From: Epiperipatus broadwayi
Lineage: Eukaryota > Onychophora > Udeonychophora > Euonychophora > Peripatidae
Direction of reading: 5' to 3'
Assembly: GCA_028023455.1 (NCBI GenBank)
Contig: JAQFVV010006215.1
Span: forward strand, 8,568,950-8,632,949
DNA length: 64,000 bases
Made by a program: the position numbers and the translations under genes. Of this stretch, positions 49,001 to 60,356 are shown piece by piece. How positions within the stretch are numbered: position 1 is the first letter of the stretch; the number at the start of each line of letters is the position of its first letter. The notes below the pieces were generated by a model that made no database searches, was not told where the DNA came from, and was given only the letters and a program-made list of their open reading frames with translations.

Positions 49001-49027
49001 TGATGATGATGATGATGATGATGATGT
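48934..49027 (+). repeat. GAT/AAT microsatellite bridging a LINE deletion
   Basis: Tandem GAT units, then AAT units, then GAT units. It runs straight into ATCGCATATATGGATGATATA, the YMDD box of the RT, and follows an Asp (GAT) rich ORF1 tail. Confidence 0.9.
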
Positions 49028-50169
49028 ATCGCATATATGGATGATATAGCAATATTTCTATCATCTCAAAAACAAATTCCAAAACTTCTTAAGATACTTA
49101 ATAATTTTACAAAAGAATACAAGCTAAGATTTAATATGGAGAAATCATGTGCATGGCAGATCTTCACCGGTAATAGCATTACTAAAGTTTTCAAAGGTAG
49201 ACCAAGCGCATTTCTTGGGTTCAACATTTATTTATGACATTCACCTATGAGATTGCTCATACAGAAAAATTTGATAGAGAAAGTGGAAAAGACTGTCAAT
49301 TCACTCTCCAAAGCCTACCTCTCTCTATATACAAAAATGGCCTTGCTTAACATGCTAGTGATTACAAAAATCTCTTATTTTACTCCAACAATCATTTATA
49401 CCAAGGCATTTACAAATAAAATAGACTCCTTATGTAGAAAATTATTCTGGGGAAAAAAGATTATTTCAATATCAATAAAACGCCTAAGAAAACCCCTTTT
49501 ACAAAATGGCCTTGGCCTTCATGACCACCTTCTCTCCAAGGATATCTGAACACACTACTTACACCATTATTAACAATTCACACTCTTAACTTTAAACCAC
49601 CACAAGCCAAATATAAATATTGGGAAGTTTATCAACTTCTACATTCAAATCAAGATGATGTACAAACTCCACTTCATATTAATAATAAACAATTATGTCG
49701 CAAATTCAAACTATGGTCACTTGAACCAAAATATTTTGACTTTCTCCTAAAGATAAATCTAGACTCACTACCTACACAGTACTTTTTGAAATATCAAAGA
49801 AACTATAAAGATATAGATGATATATGTAATCTTTGCCATAGGGACTCGGAGACACAAAACCACCTTTTTTTCTCATGCTCAAGTCTAGAAAACATTCGTG
49901 AAATTATTAGCACTTCACTCAAGGATAAAAAAATCAATATGAAAACCCTTTTTGACTCTTTTAAAAGGGGTATCTTTGCTGAAATAAGAATCTGCACATT
50001 TTTACTCTATGCCTTATGGTGTACAAGGTGTAATTTCATATACAATTATAACCCCAGAAGACATCCAAACAAGTTCAGAAATAAGCTGCAAACCATATGT
50101 GAAAGAGACATGAAGATTACAGATCAATCTAAGTACATTGACACCTGGAATATACAAGAACTTATATAA
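49027..50169 (+). pseudogene. LINE RT C-terminal half with zinc-binding domain
   Basis: The reading begins AYMDDIAIFLSSQKQI, the catalytic motif C of a reverse transcriptase. It continues with LNNFTKEYKLRFNMEKSCAW, the SAFLGFNIYL turn, then (after a stop) the thumb-like KNLIEKVEKTVNSL and KLFWGKKIISISIKRL. After a short broken stretch (49550-49785) it ends with DDICNLCHRDSETQNHLFF SCS, the CxxC...H...C zinc-binding domain found at the end of many LINE RTs, and LLYALWCTRCNFIYN. Motifs A and B are absent because of the upstream deletion. It is inactive. Confidence 0.8.
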
Positions 50170-50485
50170 AAGCATTAACAAAAAAAAAACTATATCTAAC
50201 ATGGATCCTTGTGCCAGTTCTAAAGCCAACTGACACAAACTAGATGCATTCCTGCTTTAATTTAATTGAAGTATATCTAATTGAATATTATCATATGATT
50301 GAGTGATCATCATTGTTTTTATGAACTGTTTTTTTCTTAGATACTTCTAGTTTGATAACGCATACAGTTACTGATCAAATCTTTGTACATATGCAGTTTT
50401 GTGAAACCAATTTATATGTAAGAACTATGTGTCAAATGTAACTTGTATAACCTTTTAGAATACTAATAAAGTTTATCCTTTGAAA

Positions 50486-50535
50486 CATAATAATAATTAT
50501 AATAACAACAACAACAACAATAATAATAATTTAAT
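50486..50535. repeat. AAT/AAC/TTTAA tail microsatellite shared by two LINEs
   Basis: It separates the plus-strand LINE tail and the minus-strand LINE tail; both copies end in trinucleotide-type tails here. Confidence 0.75.
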
Positions 50536-50588
50536 TTAATTTAATTTAATACATTTAACAGATTTTACATCCAAACAAAAATGCACAG

Positions 50589-50822
50589 CTAATCTAGTTC
50601 ACAAAGCATTTGCAGAGTTTTTTGCGCAATAGTCCTAAATGTTTCATCATCTGTTTCAAATATATTAACAGCATTAAAGTATTTATTATACAATCTAAGT
50701 AATCTTATTAATGCTGAATTTTTTAATATTCCACTTTTAAATTTTGGAATATTATAAAAAAATTTTAATCTCGTAAATTTTATCTTCGTCTTAAACGATA
50801 ATGTTGTTTGGCAACTTCTCAC
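50589..50822 (-). pseudogene. C-terminal frame of the minus-strand LINE
   Basis: Its 77 codons read RSCQTTLSFKTKIKFTRLK, FYNIPKFKSGILKNSA and onward, a short basic tail typical of the last part of such LINE ORF2 proteins. A frameshift or stop in 50823-50972 separates it from the RT. It has no function apart from the element. Confidence 0.6.
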
Positions 50823-50972
50823 ATCTGTTATACCTGATGTAATTTTTTTAAGTACTTCATATCAGTATAGATTTGTCTTTTGTAGAGTGCATTGTCATCA
50901 TATATTATTTCTGATTTAATATATCTTAAAAAAATTTTATAAACATTTTCCAGTGCTAATCTATTACTTAAT

Positions 50973-51803
50973 TTACATGAGTTTCCAGATCAAAGATCCA
51001 TAATTTAAAATAGGTAAAACCAATGTATGAAACAAATACACAGATATATTTCTCTTAAAAAATTTACTGTTTCTGAGAATTAAATCCATTATTGTATAAC
51101 TTTTTGTAATAATATTTTGAATATTCTTATTAAATGTTTCATTATTATTAAAAATAATATCTAAATCTTTATGATATTCTTTTCTTGAAAGACTTTTTGA
51201 GTTTAGTGTATAATTAAACAGACTTGTAGATGATTTTTTAGAAAACAATATGGCACAACATTTTTCAATGTTAATTTCCATATAGTTTTTTACACACCAA
51301 TCCTGAGATCTTTTGATATCAGACTGCAAAATCTTCTGATCATCAAAATTATTAATAGTTTTATATACTTTAATATCATCTGCAAAGCAAAGAATATCAC
51401 AACCACTTACATACTGCTCTATATTCAAAGAATAAACTGAAAAATGTAGTGATCCAAGTATACTTCCTTGAGGCATTCCAGCATTATTAAAATATGTGTA
51501 TGATTTTGCAGACCCAAAAGATACAAAATTAGGTCTATTTGAGACAAAAGATACAAACCACTGCAGAAGTTCACAACTAAAAACAATAGTATGCAACTTA
51601 CTAATCAATCTAGAGTGATCTACTTGGTCAAATGCTTTCCTTAAATCAAAATTAATCACATCTAGTTGTAATCTGTTATCAATTGCATTTGCAATAGCAT
51701 CTTGAATATGTAACAAATTAGGCTCAATAGATCCACCTGGTATAAAAACATGTTGTGTTTTAGATAAAGATTTACATAATTTATCTATTATCTTATTATA
51801 CAC
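50973..51803 (-). pseudogene. LINE reverse transcriptase, catalytic core
   Basis: An intact 276-codon frame carries QHVFIPGGSIEPNLLHIQDA, motif A INFDLRKAFDQVDHSRLISK, motif B NNAGMPQGSILGSLHFSVY, and motif C DILCFADDIKVYKT, followed by WCVKNYMEINIEKCCAILFS and the thumb. All three catalytic Asp positions are kept. It is fused in the intact element to the upstream part (51908-52687) but separated here by stops at 51804-51907. The expected role is target-primed reverse transcription of the LINE RNA. It is the best-preserved RT in the window but lies in a disrupted element. Confidence 0.85.
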
Positions 51804-51907
51804 ACATTTTTAAAGATTATTCCAGCTATACATAATAATGAAATAGGTCTATAATTACCAACATCATTTGATTTGACTTTTGGTATTGGTATAACCTTTG
51901 CAACTTT

Positions 51908-52901
51908 TCATGTATCAGGAAAAATACTCTGCTGTAAAAAGATATTAAAAATATAACAAAGCACTGGAGCTAGCAGTTCAGCACATCCTTTATAAATAAA
52001 AGCAGGTAACATATCATATCCAAAACTTTTTTTATTTTTAAGCTGTTTTATTGCTAATAAAGTGTCATTATAATTTAATGAGTCAATAAGTATCAAATCA
52101 TTACTTTTAAAAGCAGATTTAACTGTATAAGATTTAGGTAGCACATTTCTCCTTGTACGTGATGAGAAATTGTTGGCAAAATCATCAGCTGTAAGACTCC
52201 CATTGTCAATTGACATTTTATTTTTTACACCAGAGTGCTTTTTAATGAATGACCAAAAGTAATTTGAATTGCATTTTATGTTGTCCTCTAGTTTCTCAAT
52301 ATAACTTTTGAAATCAATTTTTTCTATGATTTTAAATAATCTTCTAAAATTTGTAAAGTTATTATAACATATTATTGATCCTAATTTCTTAAACAGCTTA
52401 TGATGCTTATGTTTTCTTTTGTAAATACAAATCAATTTCTTAGAGAACCAAGGAGGATAATTTTTAGATAATTCATAGCATAATGGTATTCTTTTATTTA
52501 ATTTTTTTTGCATAATTTTTTGAAACAGATCTACTGCCTCATTTACATTTGGGGAATAATATATTTGGTCCCAATTAGCATACTTGATGTCACAATATAA
52601 ATTATAACAATCACCAAGTTTATAATTTTTATTTGAAGTTATCATACCCTTATTTAATGATGTCTTTGACATAAACAAAAAGCTCAATTGCTGGATGATG
52701 AGAGTCTTCCTTCAATAATGGCTGTACACTATGTTTCACATCTACATTATTAAAGTTAATTAAAATAAAATCTAGAATACATCCATTATTATTTTTTAAC
52801 TGATTTTTTTGTACTACACCAGTTATATTCATAAATTCTATAATTCTTTGTCCTTTATTTATTTCATTATTGCATAATTCAGTTGTTTCATCTGCTGCCA
52901 T
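51908..52901 (-). pseudogene. LINE endonuclease end, linker and RT start
   Basis: Two overlapping frames. The first, 52901-52650, is the C-terminal part of the AP-like endonuclease (GCILDFILINFNNVDVKHSV, KEDSHHPAIELFVYV; the SDH-like box reads DSHHP). The second, 52687-51908, is the linker with YPPWFSKKLICIYKRKHKHH, NYFWSFIKKHSG, ADDFANNFSS, then RT start LAIKQLKNKKSFGYDMLPAF and YKGCAELLAPVLCYIFNIF. A frameshift joins them. It precedes the RT core at 51803 in the same orientation. Confidence 0.8.
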
Positions 52902-53031
52902 TACATATCATGCATTAAAGTCACCACAGATCAAAATATTGTGCTTATAATTAGGTAAATATTTTTCACATTTCTCCAAATCATTATTTACAATTATATT
53001 AATATAAGGAGGAATATATATATATATATAT

Positions 53032-54692
53032 TGTAACGGGCACATACGCCGTTACATTATTTTTTTTATTAAACATGAAATCAAAATATAAAGTTCGCAA
53101 ATAAAAAAATTTGTTTTTAAAAAAATTGAAATTTAAAAGTCATCTAAACTTTATAATATATATAAAATTGCACAGATGAGAAATTAAAAAAAAAACTTTA
53201 TTAAAAAAAAAAGAAAAAGTTTTAAAACTAAATTTTCAACAAAAACTTAAAAAGATTTAGAGATAAAAATATATCTTTGGGTTTGGAAAACAAATTAATT
53301 AATCATAAAATGGAAATGATTGTTTTAATTAGTTAAATGTAAACTAGCCCTTGGGCATTTAAAATGTATAAGTAAAGGTCAGATAGGAGAGAAAAACAAT
53401 GGGATCAGAATGGCCAATAAAAGAAATCACTCATGGAATCGGACCTCAGCAAAAAGACCATCACCATCGTCATGACATAATGTCCACTGGATCTGAAAGT
53501 CTACTATAAAAAGTGAGTGAAGAAAGAGCTGGGAGAGATGTATGACAGCAGTGGTGATATGTGTTAGTGCGGAGTTGAAGGAGAAGGGATTGAAAAGACG
53601 CACTCTTCAATCCCTTCAGTTCTGCTAAAAGGGAAAGAGAAATGACCAATCGTTTCTACATTGAGGACCAGCTAAAGTAAAAGACCTCCAGATGAATCAA
53701 TAAAATGGCCAACAGCATACCGGTCTCCCCAGGACATCAGGACAATTAACACTGGAACCCAAATGGCAACGGTTTAAAGATGAACTTTTCTAAACGTAAG
53801 AAATATATAATTAATGAACATTTCTAAACAAAAAGAACTCTAAATGCTAAACTTTTCAATATTCTAAATAGAAGAATTTCCTATCTGACTAAATTATTTA
53901 TTATTTTATTGAATGTATTTTTTTTTTAAAATCATTTCCATTTTTATTTTTTTATTAATATTGTATAAATAGTTTAAATGCATTAAATTTAAGTTGGGCA
54001 TAGATGCTTGCATAGATTCGTTCACGTTTAATTATGTTTTGTTTTCATATTTGATTAAAATATATAGACATTCGGTAAATAATGATATCTTACGTTGAAT
54101 ATCTAAAATGTATTTATTCGGATGTCTTTTTAGTTATTGGTGTCAATGCAGCATCTTATGATGAATGCCATTGGGTTTCTTGTGAATTCCCTCTGCAATT
54201 ACATCAATGACTTTATATTTTGATCATTTATGTTTATTATGAAATGTTTTTGAGTGTGTAATCTATGTAGTCGATCTATGCTCAACATTAAAAAAAACAA
54301 ACTTTATAAAATTCATCTGTGCGAACTTATAATAGCTTATAAAAGTTAAAATGTAAAATCAAATTCTAAAATCAAGTTAAAATCCAAAGTAAAAGTTATT
54401 CTAAAAAAATTTTAAAATGATTATATATGTGCATAAATAAATGTTTATGCGTTAATTACTGGCAGTAGCTCTTATTTTTTTTTTTATATTTAAGGTACAA
54501 ATTAAACAAGTTATATATTTTATCTCTGCATCTCCACTGAGCTAGTGACGTGGGCTAATGGTCTAAATATAAAATATAGTTGGATCTTTAACTTACATAT
54601 CTGCCTACTATATAAATTTTCTAGGTTCACATGCCTAGATGGTGCCCTTGTAGTGCAGATATGTTAAGGCTCCTTTCTTTCAGACCGTTATA
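53032..54692 (+). repeat. Left LTR of element 2
   Basis: It starts TGTAACGGGCACATACGCCG. A TATA box TATAAAAAG lies at 53505-53513. About 75 nt further a short hairpin (AGGGATTGA and TCAATCCCT around AAAGACGCACTCT) lies near 53586-53616, probably in the transcribed leader. Confidence 0.9.
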
Positions 54693-54694
54693 AT

Positions 54695-54713
54695 TGGTGC
54701 CCAACATGGGGCC
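54695..54713 (+). promoter_or_regulatory. Primer-binding site, element 2 (Lys-tRNA type)
   Basis: TGGTGCCCAACATGGGGCC matches the tRNA-Lys1,2 primer site (TGGCGCCCAACGTGGGGC) except for changes expected from CpG decay. It lies two nt after the LTR. Confidence 0.8.
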
Positions 54714-55347
54714 AATCTTTAAATAAACCACGAATACCCTGAGCAAATAATTTTTTTAATGAAATGTTTTATCTACTGTATATGTCAAATCTTATAAAAG
54801 CACTGCCAGAAAGAAATAGCACATATATTAAAAACGTGGAAGAAAAGATATTAATAAATTTAAAACTAATTTTTTAAAAAAAAAGTCAAAAGGTTGCAAT
54901 TAATATGTTTTTTTTAATGTGTATAGGCGTGCACAGCCATGTAAGTTTATGATAGTAAATGTGGTACCTTACGATGAGTACTTTTTGGGAATTTACTTCA
55001 TAGTAACCCTATTTAAGCATTTCAATCAGTCATAAATAAGTTGGTGGTATATATAATTGTGCTACAAATATACATGTATAAACCCACTATCCCTTAAAAC
55101 ATATTTACTTCAATGCAACCTCCTTAAATAAATAATTTCTTGTCATACCATTATTTAGAGAGGAAATAGAGAGAAAATAGAATTGGGGGAGGAGGCATAA
55201 GTGTAGATGGTTCTTAGGAAAGTGGTGGTCAACATTTTCTTTTTTGTATATAGTCTATTTGTAAAATTACTAACCAAATGTCTTCGTTAACCATGTACCG
55301 TAATTACTAACCCTAAGTAAAATATTTTTTAAGCAAGTTTACTGATA

Positions 55348-57007
55348 TGTAATGGGCACATACGCCGTTACATTATTTTTTTAATTAAACATGAAATCAA
55401 AATATAAAGTTCGCAAATAAAAATTTGTTTTTTTAACAAAAAATGAAATTTAAAAGTCATCTAAACTTTGTAATATATATAAAATCGCACAGATGAGAAA
55501 TTAAAAAAGAAACTTTATTAAAAAAAAAGAAAAAGTTTTAAAACTAAATTTTCAACAAAAACTTAAAAAGATTTAGAGATAAAAAATATATCTTTGGGTT
55601 TGGAAAACAAATTAATTAATCATAAAATGGAAGTGATTGTTTTAATTAGTTAAATGTAAACTAGCCCTTGGGCATTTAAAATGTATAGGTAAAGGTCAGA
55701 TAGGAGAGAAAAACAATGGGATCTGAATGGCCAATAAAAGAAATCACTCGTGGAATCGGACCTCAGCGAAAAGACCATCATCGTGACGTAATGTCCACTG
55801 GATCTGAAAGTCTACTATAAAAAGTGAGGGAAGAAAGAGCTGGGATAGATGTATGACAGCCGTGGTGATATGTGTTAGTGCGGAGTTGAAGGAGAAGGGA
55901 TTGAAAAGACGCACTCTTCAATCCCTTCAGTTCTGCTAAAAGGGAAAGAGAAATGACCAATCGTTTCTACATTGAGGACCAGCTAAAGTAAAAGACCTTC
56001 GGATGAATCAATAAAATGGCCAACAGCATACCGGTCTCCCCAGGACTGCAAGACAATTAACTCTGGAACCCCAAATGGCAATGGTTTAAAGATGAACTTT
56101 TCTAAACTTAAGAAATATATAATTAATGAACATTTCTAAACAAAAAGAACTCTAAATGCTAAACTTTTCAATATTCTAAATAGAAGAATTTCCTATCTGA
56201 CTAAATTATTTATTATTTTATTGAATGTATTATTTTTTTTTAAATCATTTCCATTTTTATTTTTTTTATTTTTATTAATATTGTATAAATAGTTTAAATG
56301 CATTAAATTTAAATTGGGCATAGATGCTTGTATAGATTCGTTCACGTTTAATTATGTTTTGTTTTCATATTTGATTAAAATATATAGACATTCGGTAAAA
56401 AATGATATCTTACGTTGAATATCTAAAATGTATTTATTCGGATGTCTTTTTAGTTATTGGTGTCAATGTGGCATCTTATGATGAATGCCATTGGGTTTCT
56501 TCTGAATTCCCTCTGCAATTACATCAATGACTTTATATTTTGATCATTTATGTTTATTATGAAATGTTTTTGAGCATGTAATCTATGTAGTGGATCTATG
56601 CTCAACATTAAAAAAAAAAACTTTATAAAATTCATCTGTGCGAACTTATAATAGCTTATAGAAGTTAAAATATAAAATCAAATTTTAAAATCAAGTTAAA
56701 ATCCAAAGTAAAAGTTATTTTAAAAAAATTTTGAAATGATTATATATGTGCGTAAATAAATGTTTGTGTGTTAATTACTAGCAGTAGCTCTTATTTTTTT
56801 ATATATTTAAGATACAAATTAAACAAGTTATATATTATCTCTGCGTCTCCACTGGGCTAGTGACCTGGTCTAACGGTCTAAATATAAAATATAGTTGGAT
56901 CTTTAACTTACATATCTGCCTACTATATAAATTTTCTAGGTTTAAATGCCTAGATGGCGTCCTTGTAGTGCAGATACATTAAGACTCCTTTCTTTCGGAC
57001 CATTATA
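55348..57007 (+). repeat. Right LTR of element 2
   Basis: It starts TGTAATGGGCACATACGCCG and ends GGACCATTATA. It keeps the TATA box (55816-55824) and hairpin. AT repeats and the LINE sequence TTCCCAACCAAAAACAATTG follow directly. Confidence 0.9.
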
Positions 57008-57558
57008 ATATATATATATTCCCAACCAAAAACAATTGAGATCCTAACATCATTTCAATCCAAATAGAATCCACAAAATGCAGTTCTGTATTTACTTGCT
57101 TTGTTACAATGTTGTTTTTAACAGCTAACAAAACACCTCTACCTCATGTCAATATAGTAAATATCTATAACCCACAATCTGATCAGTAACAAATTGATCA
57201 TTCAACTATGTTTCTGTCAAGGCTATTAGATCATATTCTTCTGCAAGAATAGCACATTTCAATAACTGGCATTTAGTTCTTAACCCTCTAACATTTTGCA
57301 TGTAGTAGTAGTAGTAGTGGTGTGTGGCGGCGGTGGCTGTGATGGTGGCAGCAGCAGTAGCATAAGAATAAAAAATTAGTTTTAAAAAAATGATAATTCT
57401 ATTTTATAAAATATAAGAAACCTAATGGATTTATTTTTTAGTGATAAATTTAATTAAAAGCTTTAAAAATATGATGATTAGATACAATTATTTCATTTAT
57501 TTTCATTAATTTAAAAAAAAAATTACAAATATAATTTGTAATTCATCTTAAATTCTAG

Positions 57559-57693
57559 GGCATTAATTCACTGTTTAACTATAAAATTCAAGAAAGCCAA
57601 GATACATTTTCTATTGATGCTAACACAGGAATCTTGAAAGTTGCTAATCCAGAAAATTTAGATCGAGAAAAAAATCAAGCTTTCTCTTTAACA
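57559..57693 (+). CDS. Cadherin exon B' (duplicate of exon B)
   Basis: The exon is 135 nt (45 codons), phase 0, acceptor AAATTCTAG, donor GTTAAG. It reads GINSLFNYKIQESQDTFSID, NTGILKVANP and NLDREK, keeping the LDRE calcium motif. It shares 38 of 45 residues with exon B, and flanking intron sequence is homologous on both sides, so the two arose by genomic duplication. It follows exon A' after a 13-kb intron that holds two LINEs and LTR element 2. Confidence 0.9.
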
Positions 57694-57781
57694 GTTAAGT
57701 TTAAAATATTTTTTCATTTAAAGTCATTTTAAGTAATGTATACAATATTAAATATATTTCAATCAATTGTATTTTCTTTAG

Positions 57782-57943
57782 ATTATGACAGAAGAACTCA
57801 TGCCATTAGCAGAAGGTATTGAAGCAAGTCCTGATGTTGCTGTTATAACAATTATTCTGGTTGATATGAATGACAATAATCCAGAATTTCTACCAAATTC
57901 TTTTTATAGTTTCATTTTATCTGAAGACAATAAACCTTTCTCG
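57782..57943 (+). CDS. Cadherin exon C' (duplicate of exon C)
   Basis: The exon is 162 nt (54 codons), phase 0, acceptor TTTTCTTTAG, donor GTAAGA. It reads IMTEELMPLAEGIEASPDVA, then VDMNDNNPEFLPN, a full DxNDNxP calcium linker, and FYSFILSEDN of the next repeat. It shares 48 of 54 residues with exon C and is preceded by an intron of 88 bp, the same length as in the first copy. A D-like exon should follow but is not in the remaining 6 kb; the first copy has D 11.6 kb downstream. Confidence 0.9.
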
Positions 57944-60030
57944 GTAAGAAAATACTATATATTTTTATTTTTGAAGATTTTTTCCCCAATATTTTTATTA
58001 AAAAATAACATACAAATTTTTTAAATATTTTGTTTAAAATAATAGCATAATTATATTGTTAATAAATATTTTGCGAAATGTTTAGTTTTAAATGATTTTT
58101 AAATTAAAACAATTAGTAACTATAATTGTAGATTTTTGATTTTCATAGAGATAAGACTTGAATAACTGGATAGTTATATTCTATTAGGCTTCTGATAAAA
58201 ATGAAGCAAAAACTAATGATAAATTACTTTTATTATACTTTATGGATATAACAAATACATCATTGGAAAATTTTTGAAAAAAGAATTTATAATATTTACA
58301 ATTTATTGTGTATTTAAATAATTTTAATAATTATTTCATTTTCAATATGTATATATTGAAAGTGAGTAAAAAAATAACCATAAATTTATTTTCACATGTT
58401 TTCTGACAACTCAGAAATGATTTTTTTAAAAAATATATATTATTGCCATATTTCATGACTGTAAAGTTTTTTGACATATTAGAAATTAATTAATAGATAG
58501 ATAAAACCTCTAAGCTTTTATTTACAACTGTACTGCTTACATTTTCTTATATTTATCTTTTAATAAATAAGATATTTTATTGCACCTTTAAAAATATTTT
58601 CACATATCTAAAACTTTTAAATAAGTAGAATAATATCTACATAGAAAATCTGTGAAATCAAGATACTTATTTTTAAAAAGTAATAAAAATGCAATGTTTA
58701 TTTTCTTTTAGTCAATAAATATTAGTTTTTGATTTATACGAATGAATCATTTAAAGTGGATTCAATTCACTTTTTAATAACAAAATTTAACGCTGGTTCC
58801 CTTTCAAATATCTATAATTTATAAATAAAAAGTTAGTCCTAACATGATTGGATATTGACTAATGTTCCAAAAAAAAATGTTTTAAAAAAATATTAAAAAC
58901 TATTCTAATGTGTCTAACAATATTTAAAATGCAAAACAAAACAATTGAAAATTCCCATGTTTTACTTTTTGTTTTTTAAAAAAGGCCTGTAGTTGTGATT
59001 GTATAAAAAAAATTTCAAGGCAAAACTGATTTTTCTTGGAAATGATTAGGGTCATTTTTTTATCCAATATTAGACATCATATTGATAATCTGACCTTTCA
59101 GAATGGTCACCATTACCCTCCTGTTAACAACTAAAAATTGAAGCAATGCTCCATATTTTAATAATGTTTATATAGTTTTGATAATCATGTTTTTTTAAAT
59201 TTTTTTAAATATAATTTTATAAGAACTAATGAAATTTAAAATAGAAGTTGAGATAACTGTACTTTTTAAAAAACAGATAAGAATGCATCTTTATCATATT
59301 GAATAACATATGAGGTACATTTCATTAAACTAGTTATTAAGTTTGTGTTATGATATAAATCTGGATGTTTAGAAAAGTATTCAAAAATTTTATATGATTT
59401 CTGTGATGCATTACCATTTGATAATATCATCTAGAAATTATGTATGATTAATATACACAAAGCTGTAGTAAGGTTTATGATAAAAAAAATAGAACCTTAT
59501 GATATAGTGATTGGTGCATTTGTCACTTAAACCCATGACCTGGTATTTGAATTCAGTCCAGATAAAGCTTAGGGAATATTTCAGGTTCTAAATGGACTTA
59601 GAATTTCTTTTTCATGCAGTTGTCTAAAGGAAAATTAGCATCCATCTATTTATTTATTGTATCCAGCTATATTTAAATACAGAATAAATTAAAGAGAATG
59701 GTTACAAAAAATTTCATAGCCAACAGTTGGAATTCTCATGAGTCTTTTACTACTTTACTGATTCTCTATGAGATAGTTGGACAATTCTTTTTCCTTTTAT
59801 TTTTTACAATTAATGAATCTAAATTTATTTATAGTACTTATAAATAAGTGGTTTATTTATATTATAATTAAAAATATTTTATATAACTTATAAATACCTG
59901 CATTATTTGACTCTGGTCTTTCACTTCTTAGTTAGAAATGTTTTTGTCCTCAATAACACAATCTGGAAAAACTTTTATCTAGTATATATCTAAGATCTGA
60001 AATACCAGGCATTCTTATACCTGGAGCCTA
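57944..60030. other. Intron after exon C'
   Basis: The first 400 bp match the intron after exon C (27524-27920). The rest is AT-rich with no recognised feature. Confidence 0.6.
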
Positions 60031-60032
60031 AT

Positions 60033-60356
60033 TGTAAATATAGGGGATTTGAACTCAGATTTTCAAGCCTCTTCACTATCCACACTATCTCATACCACTG
60101 ATACACATGTCCACACACATGCAGAAAAGATAAATAATCACCAATATCCATATTTCATGCTAAACCAGCACTTATCAGTTGGTCCAGACTACTATCTCCC
60201 ATACATATATATAATCAGGGCTCAGTTTATATGAAGATAGCAAATCCTTAAACTTTAATGGACAGGCTTCATCCCACTTCAACCTCCAACTCTTCATCCA
60301 TCCATACCATTGAAAATCTGATGATAGAATTCCCAAATTCCATGCTGATATTCAAG
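60033..60356 (+). repeat. Fold-back family 1, single-arm copy
   Basis: It begins ATATAGGGGATTTGAACTCAG and carries AAGATAAATAATCACCAAT, CAGCACTTATCAGTTGGTCC, AATGGACAGGCTTCATCC and GAAAATCTGATGATAG. It stops short of the inner end seen at 24166. The 61-codon frame inside is a by-product. Confidence 0.8.

Larger units (their letters stand above)
47500..50485 (+). mobile_element. L1/Tx1-like LINE with internal deletion
   Basis: The order is an ORF1-like region (47562-48590), a GAT/AAT microsatellite (48934-49027), then the RT from its YMDD box onward and a C-terminal zinc finger (49027-50169), then a 3' UTR with AATAAA at 50464 and a short tail of AAT/AAC units. Endonuclease and RT fingers are missing. 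Frameshifts and stops are few, so the copy is not very old. It meets the minus-strand LINE tail to tail at the shared microsatellite 50486-50530. It lies in the intron between A' and B'. Confidence 0.8.
53032..57007 (+). mobile_element. LTR retrotransposon 2 (ORF-less), nested in a LINE
   Basis: Two LTRs, 53032-54692 (1661 bp) and 55348-57007 (1660 bp), are nearly identical by eye, so insertion is recent. Ends are TGTAACGG ... CCGTTATA, an 8-bp inverted pair with one change. After the left LTR and a 2-nt spacer comes a clear tRNA-Lys-type primer site. The 655-bp interior has no ORF and no pol motif; a purine-rich run lies at 55157-55192, not directly beside the right LTR. Flanks are AT dinucleotide runs within the LINE endonuclease sequence. 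It is non-autonomous. Confidence 0.9.
50536..57305 (-). mobile_element. LINE on the minus strand, split by an LTR retrotransposon
   Basis: Reading leftwards from 57305: the endonuclease start (QNVRGLRTKCQLLK, EEYDLIALTETWLND), interrupted at 57007/53032 by LTR element 2. The endonuclease resumes at about 53030 (IPPYINIIVNN, ILICGDFNA), then 52901-52650 (CILDFILINFNNVDVKHSVQ, DSHHPAIEL), the linker and RT (52687-50973), the C-terminal frame (50822-50589), and the 3' tail at 50536. Only a few stops or shifts occur, so it is young. The domain order (endonuclease, RT, no RNase H visible) and sequence match the plus-strand LINE at 13395-20560. Confidence 0.85.

Noticed and set aside
55157-55192. 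Polypurine tract of LTR element 2
   Set aside because: It is purine-rich but lies about 155 nt before the right LTR, so it cannot be assigned as the priming tract with confidence.
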